Assembly: GCF_013410745.1 (NCBI RefSeq)
Contig: NZ_JACCFY010000001.1
Location: forward strand, 682,001-746,000
Length of the DNA: 64,000 nt
Reading direction: 5' to 3'
DNA from: Nesterenkonia xinjiangensis
GTDB taxonomy: Bacteria; Actinomycetota; Actinomycetes; Actinomycetales; Micrococcaceae
The position numbers and the translations under genes were made by a program. This document shows positions 16,197 to 25,178 of this stretch, piece after piece (position 1 is the stretch's first letter; each line of letters opens with the position of its first letter). Below the pieces are notes generated by a model. The model did not search any database, had not been told where the DNA came from, and saw nothing but the letters and a program-made list of their open reading frames with translations.

Positions 16197-17735
16197 ATGA
16201 ATGCGTTTGAAGGTTTCCTCTACGGACTGGAGATAGCAGTCTCACCCGAGCTGTTGGTCGCCGCCTTTCTGGGGGCGTTCGCCGGCACACTCATCGGTGT
16301 GCTGCCGGGAATCGGCCCGGTGGCGGGCGCAGCGGTGGTCCTGCCGATCACCTTCATGTACGACCCCCTGGTCGGGATGGTGCTGATCTCCGCGATCTAT
16401 CTGGCGTCCCAGTTCGGCGGCTCCATCACCTCGGTACTGGTCAACATCCCCGGGGATGCTCAGTCGATCGTCGCCACCTTCGACGGCTACCCCCTCGCGC
16501 AGAAGGGCCGGGCCGGGGCCGCTGTGGGGATCATGGTCGGCGGTTCGTTCATCGCCGGCGTCCTGGGGATCCTGGTGGTGCTGCTGACGATCCCGATCAT
16601 CACGCCCGTCGCCCTGAGCTTCGGACCCGCCGAATTCTTCGCCCTGACGGCGGGAGGATTGATCGCGCTGTCTCGCATCTCAGGCGGAAGCATCGCCTCG
16701 GGTCTCTTCCCGATGGCGGTCGGCGTGGCGCTGGCGACAGTCGGCACTGACGCGATCCACAGCTACAACCGGTACACCTTCGGCGTCATTGAGCTTGCCA
16801 CCGGCATCTCTCTCGCCATGCTGGCCGTGGGCCTGTACGGCATCTCCGAGATCCTCTACATGGTGGAGAACAGGAAGCTCAGCACGAAGGGCCTGAGCAG
16901 GATCCGAGTGCGCGACCTGACGCCCACCAGAGCGGAGGTCAGGGAGGCGAGCATGCCGTGGCTGCGCGGTTCCCTGGTCGGCTACGGCTTCGGGATTCTC
17001 CCCGGACCGTCGGCCACCCTCGCCACCTTCGGCTCCTACCGCGTCGAACAGGCGCTGGGCCGGGGCAAGGGCGGATTCGGCACAGGCAGAGTCGCCGGAC
17101 TGGCGGGGCCCGAGGCGGCCAACAGCGGCGCGACGGTCGGCAGCATGGTTCCCGCCCTGCTGCTGGGCCTGCCATTCTCCGCGACCTTGGCGATGATGCT
17201 CGCCGCCATGCAGGTGCACGGGGTCGCGCCGGGGCCGCTGCTGATCGACAGGAACCCGGAGCTCTTCTGGTCGGTCATCGCTGCGCTGTTCGTCTGCAAC
17301 ATCATGCTGGTACTGATCAACGTTCCCCTCGTGGGCCTCTGGATCCGTGTGGTGCGCACACCGGTCTACCTGCTGGCCCCCTCGATCCTTCTCCTTGGTG
17401 CAATCGGCGTCTACAGCGTCAACACCAACCTGATCGATCTACGCCTGATGGTGCTCATCGGGGCGGCAGGGTACATCCTGCGGAAGGCGAACTTCAGCAT
17501 CGCATCCATGCTCATAGGCCTCGTTCTGGGTTCCTTGGTGGAGCAGTACTTCCTCGAGGGAATGGCCATGGGCGCGGGCGACCCCGGGTACTTCCTCTCC
17601 ACGCCGACGGCCATCGTGCTGTGGAGCCTCGTGCTGCTCGCCGTCGTGGCACCCGTGCTCTCTCGGGCCGCCGCTCGAATCCGCGGGGGCCGCATCCACC
17701 ACACTGAAACGGCCACGTCGAAAGGACGATCATGA
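16197..17735 (+). CDS. Tripartite tricarboxylate transporter large permease TctA
   Basis: Large membrane subunit, 512 residues and about eleven to twelve transmembrane segments, using an ion gradient to import the bound carboxylate. TctA signatures are GTLIGVLPGIGPVAGAAVVLP near residues 30-50, YLASQFGGSITSVLVNIPG near 75-95, and a second GILPGPSATLATFGSY repeat in the C-terminal half followed by GPEAANSGATVGSMVP. The ATG at 16197 follows a GGGGGA element. The stop overlaps the next gene by four bases. Confidence 0.93.
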   Translation: MNAFEGFLYGLEIAVSPELLVAAFLGAFAGTLIGVLPGIGPVAGAAVVLPITFMYDPLVGMVLISAIYLASQFGGSITSVLVNIPGDAQSIVATFDGYPLAQKGRAGAAVGIMVGGSFIAGVLGILVVLLTIPIITPVALSFGPAEFFALTAGGLIALSRISGGSIASGLFPMAVGVALATVGTDAIHSYNRYTFGVIELATGISLAMLAVGLYGISEILYMVENRKLSTKGLSRIRVRDLTPTRAEVREASMPWLRGSLVGYGFGILPGPSATLATFGSYRVEQALGRGKGGFGTGRVAGLAGPEAANSGATVGSMVPALLLGLPFSATLAMMLAAMQVHGVAPGPLLIDRNPELFWSVIAALFVCNIMLVLINVPLVGLWIRVVRTPVYLLAPSILLLGAIGVYSVNTNLIDLRLMVLIGAAGYILRKANFSIASMLIGLVLGSLVEQYFLEGMAMGAGDPGYFLSTPTAIVLWSLVLLAVVAPVLSRAAARIRGGRIHHTETATSKGRS

Positions 17736-18700
17736 ACCGTGCATTCCTGAGGCGAGCATCTCTGGGCCTCCTCGGCTTCGCAGCGGCAGGGGGCATCCTC
17801 ATGGCTTCGCCGGATGCCCCTTCCTCACAGGCAAGCGAGCAGTCACCGACGGACGCGGCGAAGGGCGTCGAATGCACCGCGCCGGTGCCGCAGGCGGTCG
17901 GAAGCAGCGCGAAGCACAGCATGGTCAGCGGAGCCCTGGAGCGCGAATACATCCTGACCCTTCCGGAGGACTATGCATCCCGATCCGACTGGCCGCTGAT
18001 CGTGGCCTTTCACGGCCGGGGCAGCACCGGGGTTGAGGTGGAGGGCTACTCCCGGCTCTCCGACCTTCCCGCGGTGGTGGCCTACCCCTTCGGTGTGTTC
18101 CCCGACAATGCTGATCCGCGGCGTGCGTGGCAGGGCGCGCCCTACTCCGATCCCGAGGTCGATGATGTGGCGTTCGCCGAGGATCTCGTCGACCACCTCG
18201 ACGCCGAGCTCTGCCTCGACGGCGAGCAGGTGTTCGCCACCGGAAAGTCCAACGGAGGAGGCCTGGCTCTCGCCCTGGCCTGCCGGATTCCGGACCGGAT
18301 CACCGCCGCGGCCGCTGCGGCACCGGCGCTGTATCCGGAGACTCGGCAAGCATGCCTGGAGCCGTCAAGATCTCCCAGCATGATCATCCACGGCACGGAC
18401 GACGTCACGATCCCCTACGGCGGAGACCCTGACCGGGACCTGCCCGACATCGAGGAGTGGGGTTTGGACCTGGCGCAGGCAAGTCGATGCCGCCCACATC
18501 CCGACAGAACGCACGTCGGGGACGACGTCGAGTACCTGAGCTGGTCCGCATGCGCGCGGGGCGGCGAGGTCACCGTGGTCTCCGTCCAGGGCGGAGGACA
18601 TGTCTGGCCGGGGGCAGCCGCCTACTCCGGAGGCGGCTTCACCACCCGTACGCTCGACGGCAACGAGGCGGTGTGGGAGTTCTTCATGAAGTCGCGGTAG
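17732..18700 (+). CDS. Secreted LpqC-like polyester/feruloyl esterase
   Basis: Exported alpha/beta hydrolase of 322 residues. A twin-Arg-like or Sec signal (NRAFLRRASLGLLGFAAAGG) precedes the mature domain. The core has an HGRGSTG oxyanion region, the nucleophile motif GKSNGGG with Ser near residue 173, HGTDD carrying the catalytic Asp, and GGGHVWPG with the catalytic His: the pattern of the LpqC/poly(3-hydroxybutyrate)-depolymerase/feruloyl-esterase family. Several Cys residues may form disulfides outside the cell. It is co-translated with tctA (ATGA overlap), suggesting it releases from an ester the acid that TctABC then imports. Confidence 0.82.
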   Translation: MNRAFLRRASLGLLGFAAAGGILMASPDAPSSQASEQSPTDAAKGVECTAPVPQAVGSSAKHSMVSGALEREYILTLPEDYASRSDWPLIVAFHGRGSTGVEVEGYSRLSDLPAVVAYPFGVFPDNADPRRAWQGAPYSDPEVDDVAFAEDLVDHLDAELCLDGEQVFATGKSNGGGLALALACRIPDRITAAAAAAPALYPETRQACLEPSRSPSMIIHGTDDVTIPYGGDPDRDLPDIEEWGLDLAQASRCRPHPDRTHVGDDVEYLSWSACARGGEVTVVSVQGGGHVWPGAAAYSGGGFTTRTLDGNEAVWEFFMKSR

Positions 18701-18763
18701 CCGACGGCGAACCGACCACCAGGGCGTCCGTGCCCCTCGGAACACCGACGAAGGAGACCATCG

Positions 18764-20038
18764 ATGACGCGCATCGCCATGCGTGAGATCAGACGGCGTC
18801 TTCACGCCCACCCCGAACCAGGCTTCCTGGAGTTCCACACCGTCGGGGTCATCACCGAGCAGCTTGATCTGCTGGGAGTGGAGTACCACACCGGCACCGC
18901 GGCCATGGACCCCACCGCCATCATGGACGGCCCGTCGCCGGCCGAGCGTGAGGATTGGGGCCGGCGGGCGCTGGAACGCGGCATGGAACCTCGGCGGGTC
19001 GAGACGCTCACACAAGAGGGGACAGCGATCGTCGCGATCATCCGGGGCAGGAGGCCAGGCCCGGTCTGGGGCCTGCGCTGCGACATCGACGCGCTGCCCA
19101 TCGCGGAAAGCCGCGAGCCGGATCACCTCCCGTGGCGTCAGGGATTCGCCTCCCGCACCCCGTATATGCATGCCTGCGGCCATGATGGGCATACGTCGAT
19201 CGGCCTGGGTGTGCTCAGCCGCCTTCAGGACGAGGACTTCGCCGGCGAGCTCAGGATCTTCTTCCAACCAGCAGAAGAGGGCACCCGTGGTGCGGCCCCG
19301 ATGCTCGCCGCCGGCGTCGCGGACGACGTCGAGCGGATGCTCGCCTTTCACCTGCGCGCCGATGTGCCATTGGGCACGGTCATCGGCGGCGTCGAGAACT
19401 ACAAGGCGACCACCAAATGGCGGGCGATCTTCACGGGCGCCCCCGCACACGCATCCGGCGCCCCCGAGAAGGGCCGGAACGCGCTGCTGGCCGCGGCGCA
19501 CGCGACGCTGGGCATCCACGGAATGCCACGATTCGCCACCACGGACACCCGTGTGAATGTCGGCACCTTCCACGCGGCAGGTGCCGCGAACATCATCCCG
19601 GCTGAGGCGACCATCACCTATGAGGTCCGCGCTGAAGACAATGACGCCGTGAACGATATGAGTCGGCGCGCGGACGCGGCCGTGGAGGGCGCGGCACGCA
19701 TGCATGATGTGCAGGTCGAGACGACCCTCTCCGGACAGGCACCCACCACGACGCCGGACGAGGAGATGCTCAGCCTCATCGAAACGGCCTCCGCCGCAGT
19801 TCCAGCGATCACCGCGTTCAGTCGCCGGGCTCGACTCACATGCGGCAGCGACGACGCTCATCTGTTCATCCGTGCAGTGCAGCGAAACGGCGGCATCGGC
19901 ACCTACCTGGGGATAGGGGCCCAGAACACCGAGGCACCCCATCACAGTGCACATTTCGACTTCGACGAGGCCGCTCTGGACGTGACCGCCGATCTGCTGG
20001 CCGCGACGGTCCGCGAGGCAGTGGGCCCCAGCGGATAG
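18764..20038 (+). CDS. M20 amidohydrolase, AbgA-like
   Basis: Cytoplasmic zinc amidohydrolase of 424 residues. It follows AbgA, the p-aminobenzoyl-glutamate hydrolase subunit, along most of its length: HPEPGFLEFHTVGVI at the start, a long insertion after it, GFASRTPYMHACGHDGHT with metal-binding His/Asp, IFFQPAEEGTRGA with catalytic Glu, and a late PHHSAHFDF metal site. AGGAG precedes the ATG. Last gene of the tct operon, about 60 bases after the esterase. It probably cleaves an N-acyl amino-acid-type or arylamide conjugate after import; the exact substrate is unproven. Confidence 0.87.
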   Translation: MTRIAMREIRRRLHAHPEPGFLEFHTVGVITEQLDLLGVEYHTGTAAMDPTAIMDGPSPAEREDWGRRALERGMEPRRVETLTQEGTAIVAIIRGRRPGPVWGLRCDIDALPIAESREPDHLPWRQGFASRTPYMHACGHDGHTSIGLGVLSRLQDEDFAGELRIFFQPAEEGTRGAAPMLAAGVADDVERMLAFHLRADVPLGTVIGGVENYKATTKWRAIFTGAPAHASGAPEKGRNALLAAAHATLGIHGMPRFATTDTRVNVGTFHAAGAANIIPAEATITYEVRAEDNDAVNDMSRRADAAVEGAARMHDVQVETTLSGQAPTTTPDEEMLSLIETASAAVPAITAFSRRARLTCGSDDAHLFIRAVQRNGGIGTYLGIGAQNTEAPHHSAHFDFDEAALDVTADLLAATVREAVGPSG

Positions 20039-20153
20039 GCGATGAACGGTTCCTCGAACCCGCACCCGGAGAAGCGCCCGGCCTCTCGGATCGTCGCCAC
20101 AGCGAGCCCCTGCGCGCCGCGGAGTGCGTGCCAGCGTACGAGGTGGACCTGAG

Positions 20154-20171
20154 ATGTAACACGGATGACAT
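20154..20171. promoter_or_regulatory. Weak palindrome upstream of the third FecCD operon
   Basis: An ATGT-N10-ACAT inverted repeat about 95-110 bases before the permease start, with partial inner symmetry. It could bind a regulator such as the Fur-family protein encoded at 24103, but it does not match the AT-rich 7-1-7 Fur/Zur consensus. Confidence 0.2.
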
Positions 20172-20264
20172 GCGAACCTCCCTAGGCTTCATGCGACACA
20201 GTTGCATGACGGGACGACGACGGCGCCCCGGGTGCCCAAGACTTCCCCGAGGGACAGGACCCAG

Positions 20265-21458
20265 ATGACCATCACCGGCGCAGGCCCTGCCGACCGGGTC
20301 CACCCTGGCCGAGTCCAGCCTGCCCCCGGAGACTGCGAGCACGGACGCACCGGCACAGACCCTTCCGACGCCGGGCTTCCTGTCCCGGGCCCCGCAGAGC
20401 CCGGCCCGGTGAGCCTCACCGCCGGTCCGCGTCGGTGGGCGGCCTGGTGGATCATCGGACTCTCGGCGGCGCTGCTGGGCTCCGTCGTCCTCTGTGTGGG
20501 CATCGGCCCCGCGCCGATCGCGCCGTCCACCGTGGCCGGGGCCATCGCGCACCAGCTCGGCCTGCCCGTGACACCCACGTGGACGGACGCGGAGCAGGCC
20601 ATCGTATGGACCATGCGCGCCCCGCGTGTGCTCCTGGGTGTCGCCGTCGGGGCGGGACTGGCCCTGTGCGGCGCCGCCCTGCAGGCCATGGTGCGCAATG
20701 TGCTCGCCGATCCCTACATCTTGGGAATCTCCGGAGGGGCCTCCACCGGGGCCGCCGGCGCCATCCTCTTCGGCCTCGGGGCGGGCGCCGGGCAACACGC
20801 CCTGCCACTGAGCGCCTTCCTGGGAGCTCTGGGCGCCTCCCTGCTGGTGTTCGTGATCTCCCGCGCGAACGGGCAGGTGACCTCCCTGCGGCTGCTCCTC
20901 GCCGGCGTCGCCGTCGGCTATGCGCTCTCGGCCACCACCAGCTTCCTGATCTTCGCCTCCGACGACGTCGAGGGTTCCCGCACCGTCATGTTCTGGCTGC
21001 TGGGCTCTCTCTCCCTGGCGCGTTGGGACCCGTTCCTGCTGCTGGTGCTGGTCCTGGTGGCGGGCAGCGCCGGGCTGCTGATGCTCTGGTCCCGCCGTCT
21101 CGACGTCCTCGCCCACGGTGATGAGACCGCCCGGAGCCTGGGGGTCCGTCCCAACCACGCCCGTATCCAGGTCCTGACAGTGGTCTCCCTGAGCACCGGC
21201 GCGATGGTGGCCGCGGCGGGAGCGATCGGCTTCGTGGGGCTGGTGGTGCCGCATCTGGGACGGCGCCTGGTGGGCGCCGCCCACGCCCGGCTGCTGCCCG
21301 TAGTCGGACTCCTCGGTGCGGTCCTGCTGATCTGGGCCGACGCCCTGTCCCGGGTCCTCATGCAGCCCCGGGAGCTGCCCATCGGCATCGTCACCGCCCT
21401 GGTGGGCGCCCCGTTCCTGCTCCTGCTGATCCGCCGAATGCACGCACAGAACTCCTGA
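20265..21458 (+). CDS. FecCD-type ABC permease of a metal-complex or cofactor importer
   Basis: Inner-membrane permease, 397 residues; the first 50 are a Pro/Gly-rich cytoplasmic extension. Hallmarks are MRAPRVLLGVAVGAGLALCGAA, MVRNVLADPYILGISGGAS and GLVVPHLGRRL. Only one permease gene is present, so a homodimer is expected, unlike the split or fused permeases at 2.6-9.8 kb. The permease-receptor-ATPase order with a methyltransferase resembles actinobacterial cassettes annotated as putative F420-0, cobalamin or metallophore importers; I cannot decide among these. The ATG at 20265 follows GAGGGACAGG. Confidence 0.88.
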   Translation: MTITGAGPADRVHPGRVQPAPGDCEHGRTGTDPSDAGLPVPGPAEPGPVSLTAGPRRWAAWWIIGLSAALLGSVVLCVGIGPAPIAPSTVAGAIAHQLGLPVTPTWTDAEQAIVWTMRAPRVLLGVAVGAGLALCGAALQAMVRNVLADPYILGISGGASTGAAGAILFGLGAGAGQHALPLSAFLGALGASLLVFVISRANGQVTSLRLLLAGVAVGYALSATTSFLIFASDDVEGSRTVMFWLLGSLSLARWDPFLLLVLVLVAGSAGLLMLWSRRLDVLAHGDETARSLGVRPNHARIQVLTVVSLSTGAMVAAAGAIGFVGLVVPHLGRRLVGAAHARLLPVVGLLGAVLLIWADALSRVLMQPRELPIGIVTALVGAPFLLLLIRRMHAQNS

Positions 21459-21485
21459 CCGGACCCGACCACCCGAAGGACCATC

Positions 21486-22532
21486 ATGAGCTCCCTCCTC
21501 GACCGGCCCGCCGGAACCGTCCACAGCGGCACCGTCCACAGCGGGGCCGTACGCGCCGGCGCCTTCGCCCTGGCCGCGCTGGTCCTCAGCGCATGCGCCG
21601 GCGGGGCGCAGGCACAGGATCCATCGGTGCGGAACTCCGAAGTGCAGGACACCGCGGTGACGGTGACCAGCTGCGGCCACCAGGTGACCCTCGAAGCCGC
21701 CCCGGAACGCGTCATCCTGCTGGAGACCGCCCCGGTGACCATTCTGGACGGCCTCGGGGTGATGGACCGCATCGTCGCCCGCGCCGGAGACTTCCCCGCG
21801 GAGTATTACTCGCCGGAGCTGGCAGAGCAGATCCAGGACATCCCTTCGCTCTCGGAGGACCTGGACGCCTCCGGGCACCTCATGCTCTCCCAGGAGGAGG
21901 TCGTCGCCCAGGAGCCGGATCTCGCCCTGGGTCTTCCCGACGGCGTCACCCGTCAGGGTCTGGGCGATGCGGGGATCGCCGTCCTGGAGCAGGACCTCTA
22001 CTGCCCGGAGCCGGACCAGGATGCGGACTTCGAGGTGCTGTGGGCCGAGATCGACCGGCTCGGCACGGTGTTCCGCACCGAGGATGAGTCGGCCGCGATG
22101 GTCGATGAGCTGCAGGATCGGATCACCGCCGTAGAGACCAGCGACGCCGCCCAGCGCGAGTCGCGCACCGCGGCGGTTCTGTACCCCTCGGTCGGCGGTG
22201 GGCCCGTCTACGCCTACGGGACCGGCTCCATGGCCCAGCCCCAGCTGGAGGCAGTCGGCCTGGAGAACGTCTTCGACGACGTCACCGACCGGGTCTTCGA
22301 GGTCCAGACCGAGGAGCTCGTGGACCGGGACCCGGAGGTGCTGATCCTGCTGCACCAGGGTGAGCCCGACGGCGTCTCAGAGGCAGTCATCTCGCTGCCC
22401 GGAGCCGGCGCGATGCGGGCGGTCGAGCAGGACCAGCTCATCGTCCAGCGGTTCAACTTCACGGAACCGGCATCCCCGCTGACCGTGGAAGGCCTGGAGC
22501 GGATCGGCCAGGAGCTGCATGACCAGGACTGA
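21486..22532 (+). CDS. Solute-binding lipoprotein of the third FecCD-type importer
   Basis: Extracytoplasmic receptor of 348 residues with a lipobox (LVLSAC) after a hydrophobic segment. The N-terminus contains a tandem coding repeat (TVHSGTVHSGAV, a 15-base DNA repeat at 21520-21550) before the signal core. The mature domain begins TVTSCGHQVTLEAAPERVILLE and has Cys residues at the start and in DLYCPEP, unlike the two siderophore receptors upstream. GAAGGA precedes the ATG. Its 3' end overlaps the ATPase gene by 14 bases. Ligand unknown. Confidence 0.87.
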   Translation: MSSLLDRPAGTVHSGTVHSGAVRAGAFALAALVLSACAGGAQAQDPSVRNSEVQDTAVTVTSCGHQVTLEAAPERVILLETAPVTILDGLGVMDRIVARAGDFPAEYYSPELAEQIQDIPSLSEDLDASGHLMLSQEEVVAQEPDLALGLPDGVTRQGLGDAGIAVLEQDLYCPEPDQDADFEVLWAEIDRLGTVFRTEDESAAMVDELQDRITAVETSDAAQRESRTAAVLYPSVGGGPVYAYGTGSMAQPQLEAVGLENVFDDVTDRVFEVQTEELVDRDPEVLILLHQGEPDGVSEAVISLPGAGAMRAVEQDQLIVQRFNFTEPASPLTVEGLERIGQELHDQD

Positions 22533-23340
22533 GACGGCCCCGGTGCTGCATGCCGACGGGCTGGACTGCGCCGTCAGGCACGGTGCCCGCAGCCGGCTGG
22601 TGCTCCACGACGTCGACCTCACGGTCGCCGCTGGTGAAGTAGTGGGGCTCATCGGCCCCAACGGCAGCGGGAAGACCACGCTGCTGCGCACACTCAGCGG
22701 GGCGCTCTCGCCGCGCCGTGGGCAGGTGCTGCTGCACGGCCGTCCTCTGGGACGGCTCACCGCGCGTCAGGTCGCCCAGAAGATCGCACTGGTGGTCCAG
22801 GAGCCGCCGAGCGAGCTCATGCTCAGCGTGGCAGAGACGGTGCTGTTGGGCCGCACCCCGCATCTGGGCATGTTCCAGAGGCGGTCCTGCCGCGATGAGT
22901 CGATCGCCGAGCGCGCGCTGACGGCGATGGGCGTCCGCCACCTGGCCCAGCGGGAGACCAGCCGGCTCTCCGGTGGCGAGCGCCAGCGGGTCCTCATCGC
23001 CCGAGCACTGGCCCAAGAGGCCACCTGCCTGCTGCTCGACGAGCCGACCAACCATCTCGACATCGGATTCCAGCATCAGGTGCTCCAGCTGCTGCGCGGG
23101 CTCGACACCACCACCGTGGTGGTGCTGCATGATCTCAACCTCGCGGCCCGCTACTGCGATCGGCTCCTCCTGCTCCACGACGGACACGTGCGCGCATCCG
23201 GGCCGCCGGCGGAGGTGCTCGGCCCCGACCTGCTGGGTGACGTCTACACGGTCGGAGTCGACCCGGTCACTTCTCCGGACGGCACGAACCAGCTGCTGTT
23301 CCGTGCCGGCACAGCGCCCGATGAGCCCCGCCGACCATGA
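22519..23340 (+). CDS. ABC transporter ATPase of the third FecCD-type importer
   Basis: Cytoplasmic ATPase of 273 residues. Walker A GPNGSGKTT at 46-54, signature RLSGGERQRVL, Walker B CLLLDEPTNHLD and the switch segment VVVLHDLNLAARYCD are complete, so it should be active. Start overlaps the receptor gene, giving translational coupling. A 13-bp gap with AGGAG leads to the methyltransferase, which is therefore part of the operon. Confidence 0.92.
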   Translation: MTRTETAPVLHADGLDCAVRHGARSRLVLHDVDLTVAAGEVVGLIGPNGSGKTTLLRTLSGALSPRRGQVLLHGRPLGRLTARQVAQKIALVVQEPPSELMLSVAETVLLGRTPHLGMFQRRSCRDESIAERALTAMGVRHLAQRETSRLSGGERQRVLIARALAQEATCLLLDEPTNHLDIGFQHQVLQLLRGLDTTTVVVLHDLNLAARYCDRLLLLHDGHVRASGPPAEVLGPDLLGDVYTVGVDPVTSPDGTNQLLFRAGTAPDEPRRP

Positions 23341-23353
23341 AGGAGCACCACAG

Positions 23354-24082
23354 ATGAACGTCCAGGACACCCTCGACGACTACTGGTCCCGGTGGGCCGC
23401 CGACTATGAGGCCCACCAGCAGCAGCGGCTTCGCGACCACGGGGAGGTCCAGGCCTGGGAGCGGGTCTGGCGCCCGGTGCTGCCACAGGCTCCGGCAGAC
23501 GTCCTCGACGTGGGCACCGGCACCGGCCACGCGGCGCTGATCATCGCCGGACTCGGCCACCGGGTCACCGGCATCGACCTGGCAGAGGGCATGCTGGCCG
23601 AGGCCCGCCGCAAGGTCCACGCCACCTCGGGTCCCCGGTTCTTGCGCGGAGACGCGGCCGATCCGCCTGTCCCACCTGGTTTCTTCGACGCGATCACCGC
23701 GCGGTATCTGCTGTGGACCCTGCGTCACCCCGACGAGGCGCTGCGTCGCTGGCATCGGCTCCTGCGCCCTGGCGGAGTCCTGGTGGCGGTGGACGCGCTG
23801 TGGTTCCCTCAGGGCCTCACCAGCCATGATGCCCACGACGGCGACGCGCCCCGATCCGGCCGGAGCGCGCACTTCCGCCGCGTCTACGGCTCCGCCCGCC
23901 AGGACCTGCCACTGGCGGAGGCAGCCGATATCTCCGTCTTCGCCGCACGCATCGAACAGGCCGGATTCTCCGAGGTCAGCGTCGACGAGCTCCCGGAGAT
24001 CATGGAAAGGGACCGGCGCCACGGCGTCGCGCCCGGCCACGAGGTCCAGCGGCAGCACCGCATCCGGGCCGTCCGCCGCTGA
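23354..24082 (+). CDS. Class I SAM-dependent methyltransferase
   Basis: Cytoplasmic methyltransferase of 242 residues. The SAM-binding motif VLDVGTGTGHAAL is near residues 51-63, motif II acid in GIDLAEGML, and a post-motif FDAITARYLLWTLRHPDEALRRW. AGGAG precedes the ATG at 23354. Being the last gene of a FecCD-type import operon, it may modify an imported ligand (a metallophore, corrinoid or heme-like compound) or methylate a metal or metalloid. Acceptor unknown. Convergent with the Fur-family gene 20 bases away. Confidence 0.85.
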   Translation: MNVQDTLDDYWSRWAADYEAHQQQRLRDHGEVQAWERVWRPVLPQAPADVLDVGTGTGHAALIIAGLGHRVTGIDLAEGMLAEARRKVHATSGPRFLRGDAADPPVPPGFFDAITARYLLWTLRHPDEALRRWHRLLRPGGVLVAVDALWFPQGLTSHDAHDGDAPRSGRSAHFRRVYGSARQDLPLAEAADISVFAARIEQAGFSEVSVDELPEIMERDRRHGVAPGHEVQRQHRIRAVRR

Positions 24083-24102
24083 ACCTGCTCAGTCGACTCG
24101 GC

Positions 24103-24573
24103 TCAGTCAACTCGACATCCGGCGCAGCGCCCCAGCAGCGTGGATCGGTCCAGGTCGAGACGAAACCCGGCGCTGCGCTCCAGCGCGGCGGCGAGCTCCT
24201 CGGCGTCCTGGCGGGGCAGAGCCTGAACAGCGTCGCAGCTGTCGCAGTGCCCGTGCAGATGTGAGGTGGAGGCGAGGTGATAGGCCGCCGCCCCTCCTGG
24301 CAGCCGCCGGACCGCGACCAGCCCCAGCGCGGAGAAGAGCTCCAGGGTCCGGTACACGGTGGTGCGGTGCACTCCGCTGGCCGCGAGCTGGACGGCCAGC
24401 TCGTCAGCGCTGAGATGCTCGTGACCTCCCGCCAACACCTGAAGCACCGCCCGCCGCGCCTCCGTGTGGCGCTCACCGGACTGACGCAGCCGGGCCAGCG
24501 CCTCCTCGATGCGACGCTGCCCGCCGCCTCCGTGCAGCGCATGGTGAGAGGAGGTGGCACCTATCCCGCTCAT
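24103..24573 (-). CDS. Fur family metal-responsive regulator (Zur-like)
   Basis: Repressor of 156 residues. The N-terminal winged helix contains RHTEARRAVLQVL and HRTTVYRTLELFSALGLV. The dimerisation domain has a His-rich metal region (HLASTSHLHGHCDSC) and two CXXC pairs (CDSC and CAGC) expected to hold structural zinc. Such proteins sense zinc, iron or peroxide; the Cys4 site and actinobacterial context make a Zur-like role the best guess. Its start overlaps the stop of the upstream TetR by four bases, so it is made as the last gene of a run that begins with urtA. Confidence 0.85.
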   Translation of the reverse strand: MSGIGATSSHHALHGGGGQRRIEEALARLRQSGERHTEARRAVLQVLAGGHEHLSADELAVQLAASGVHRTTVYRTLELFSALGLVAVRRLPGGAAAYHLASTSHLHGHCDSCDAVQALPRQDAEELAAALERSAGFRLDLDRSTLLGRCAGCRVD

Positions 24574-25178
24574 CGGGGCACCTTCCGTCCGCGCAGCGGG
24601 TCGAGGAGGATCTCAGCCGACCAGGCCGCCGCGTCGGCGACGTCGCGGGTCTCCGGCCCGACCTGCCGGTGAAGCGACACCCAGGTGCCGGCCGAGTCCA
24701 GATGGCACAGCCCGGCCACCAGGTCACGACGTTCTTGGGGGGCCAGATCCGGGATCTCCCGGGAGAGCAGACGCTCCAGTCCGGCCCGCCCCGGGGCAGG
24801 GTCGATACCGTCGGCGCCCCGTATCTCAGCCTCTGCTACCACATGGGCCAGCTCGCGGCGCCGGGCGTAGGACTCCATGGACTCCCGCACCAGCAGCGGG
24901 AAGTCGAAGATCGACTCGCAGCCGGGGCGGGGGAAGGCCACTCGCTGGAACCACGCAGCCGCCGAGGCCAAGAGCTCGGCGCGGGTTCCATAGTGGCGGA
25001 AGACCGTCCGCTCGCCGATTCCTGCTCGGCGTGCGATCAGCTTGAACGAGACGTCATCGGTCCCGAGTTCTTCGACGAGCTCGGCGAAGGCCTGGAGGAT
25101 CCTGGCCTGGCTGGGCGTGAGACCCGGATCCTCGTCGGCCTCCCGGGCCGTCATCGAGGTCTCCTCCTCGGCGCTCAC
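24570..25178 (-). CDS. TetR family regulator 1
   Basis: Repressor of 202 residues. The N-terminal helix-turn-helix is clear (VSFKLIARRAGIGERTVFRHYGTRAELLASAAAWF, residues about 43-77); the C-terminal ligand domain is not closely like a named subgroup. It overlaps by ATGA both the TetR gene before it and the Fur gene after it. A similar layout and spacing to its neighbour suggests a tandem duplication, and the two could act as a pair. Target and inducer unknown; the operon context points to nitrogen-compound uptake. Confidence 0.87.
   Translation of the reverse strand: MSAEEETSMTAREADEDPGLTPSQARILQAFAELVEELGTDDVSFKLIARRAGIGERTVFRHYGTRAELLASAAAWFQRVAFPRPGCESIFDFPLLVRESMESYARRRELAHVVAEAEIRGADGIDPAPGRAGLERLLSREIPDLAPQERRDLVAGLCHLDSAGTWVSLHRQVGPETRDVADAAAWSAEILLDPLRGRKVPR

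Noticed and set aside
20170-20190. Possible iron box (CTAGGCT core) upstream of the third FecCD operon
   Set aside because: Only the central six bases match the DtxR/IdeR consensus; flanks do not.
19866-22355. 829-codon minus-strand open frame
   Set aside because: Antisense to AbgA-like, permease and receptor genes that have clear motifs and ribosome sites; its composition is low-complexity Gly, Gln, Asp and Arg.
24000-24560. Second frame over the Fur-family gene, suggesting a frameshift
   Set aside because: The 24103-24573 frame contains the whole Fur fold with both CXXC pairs; the alternative frame has no domain.
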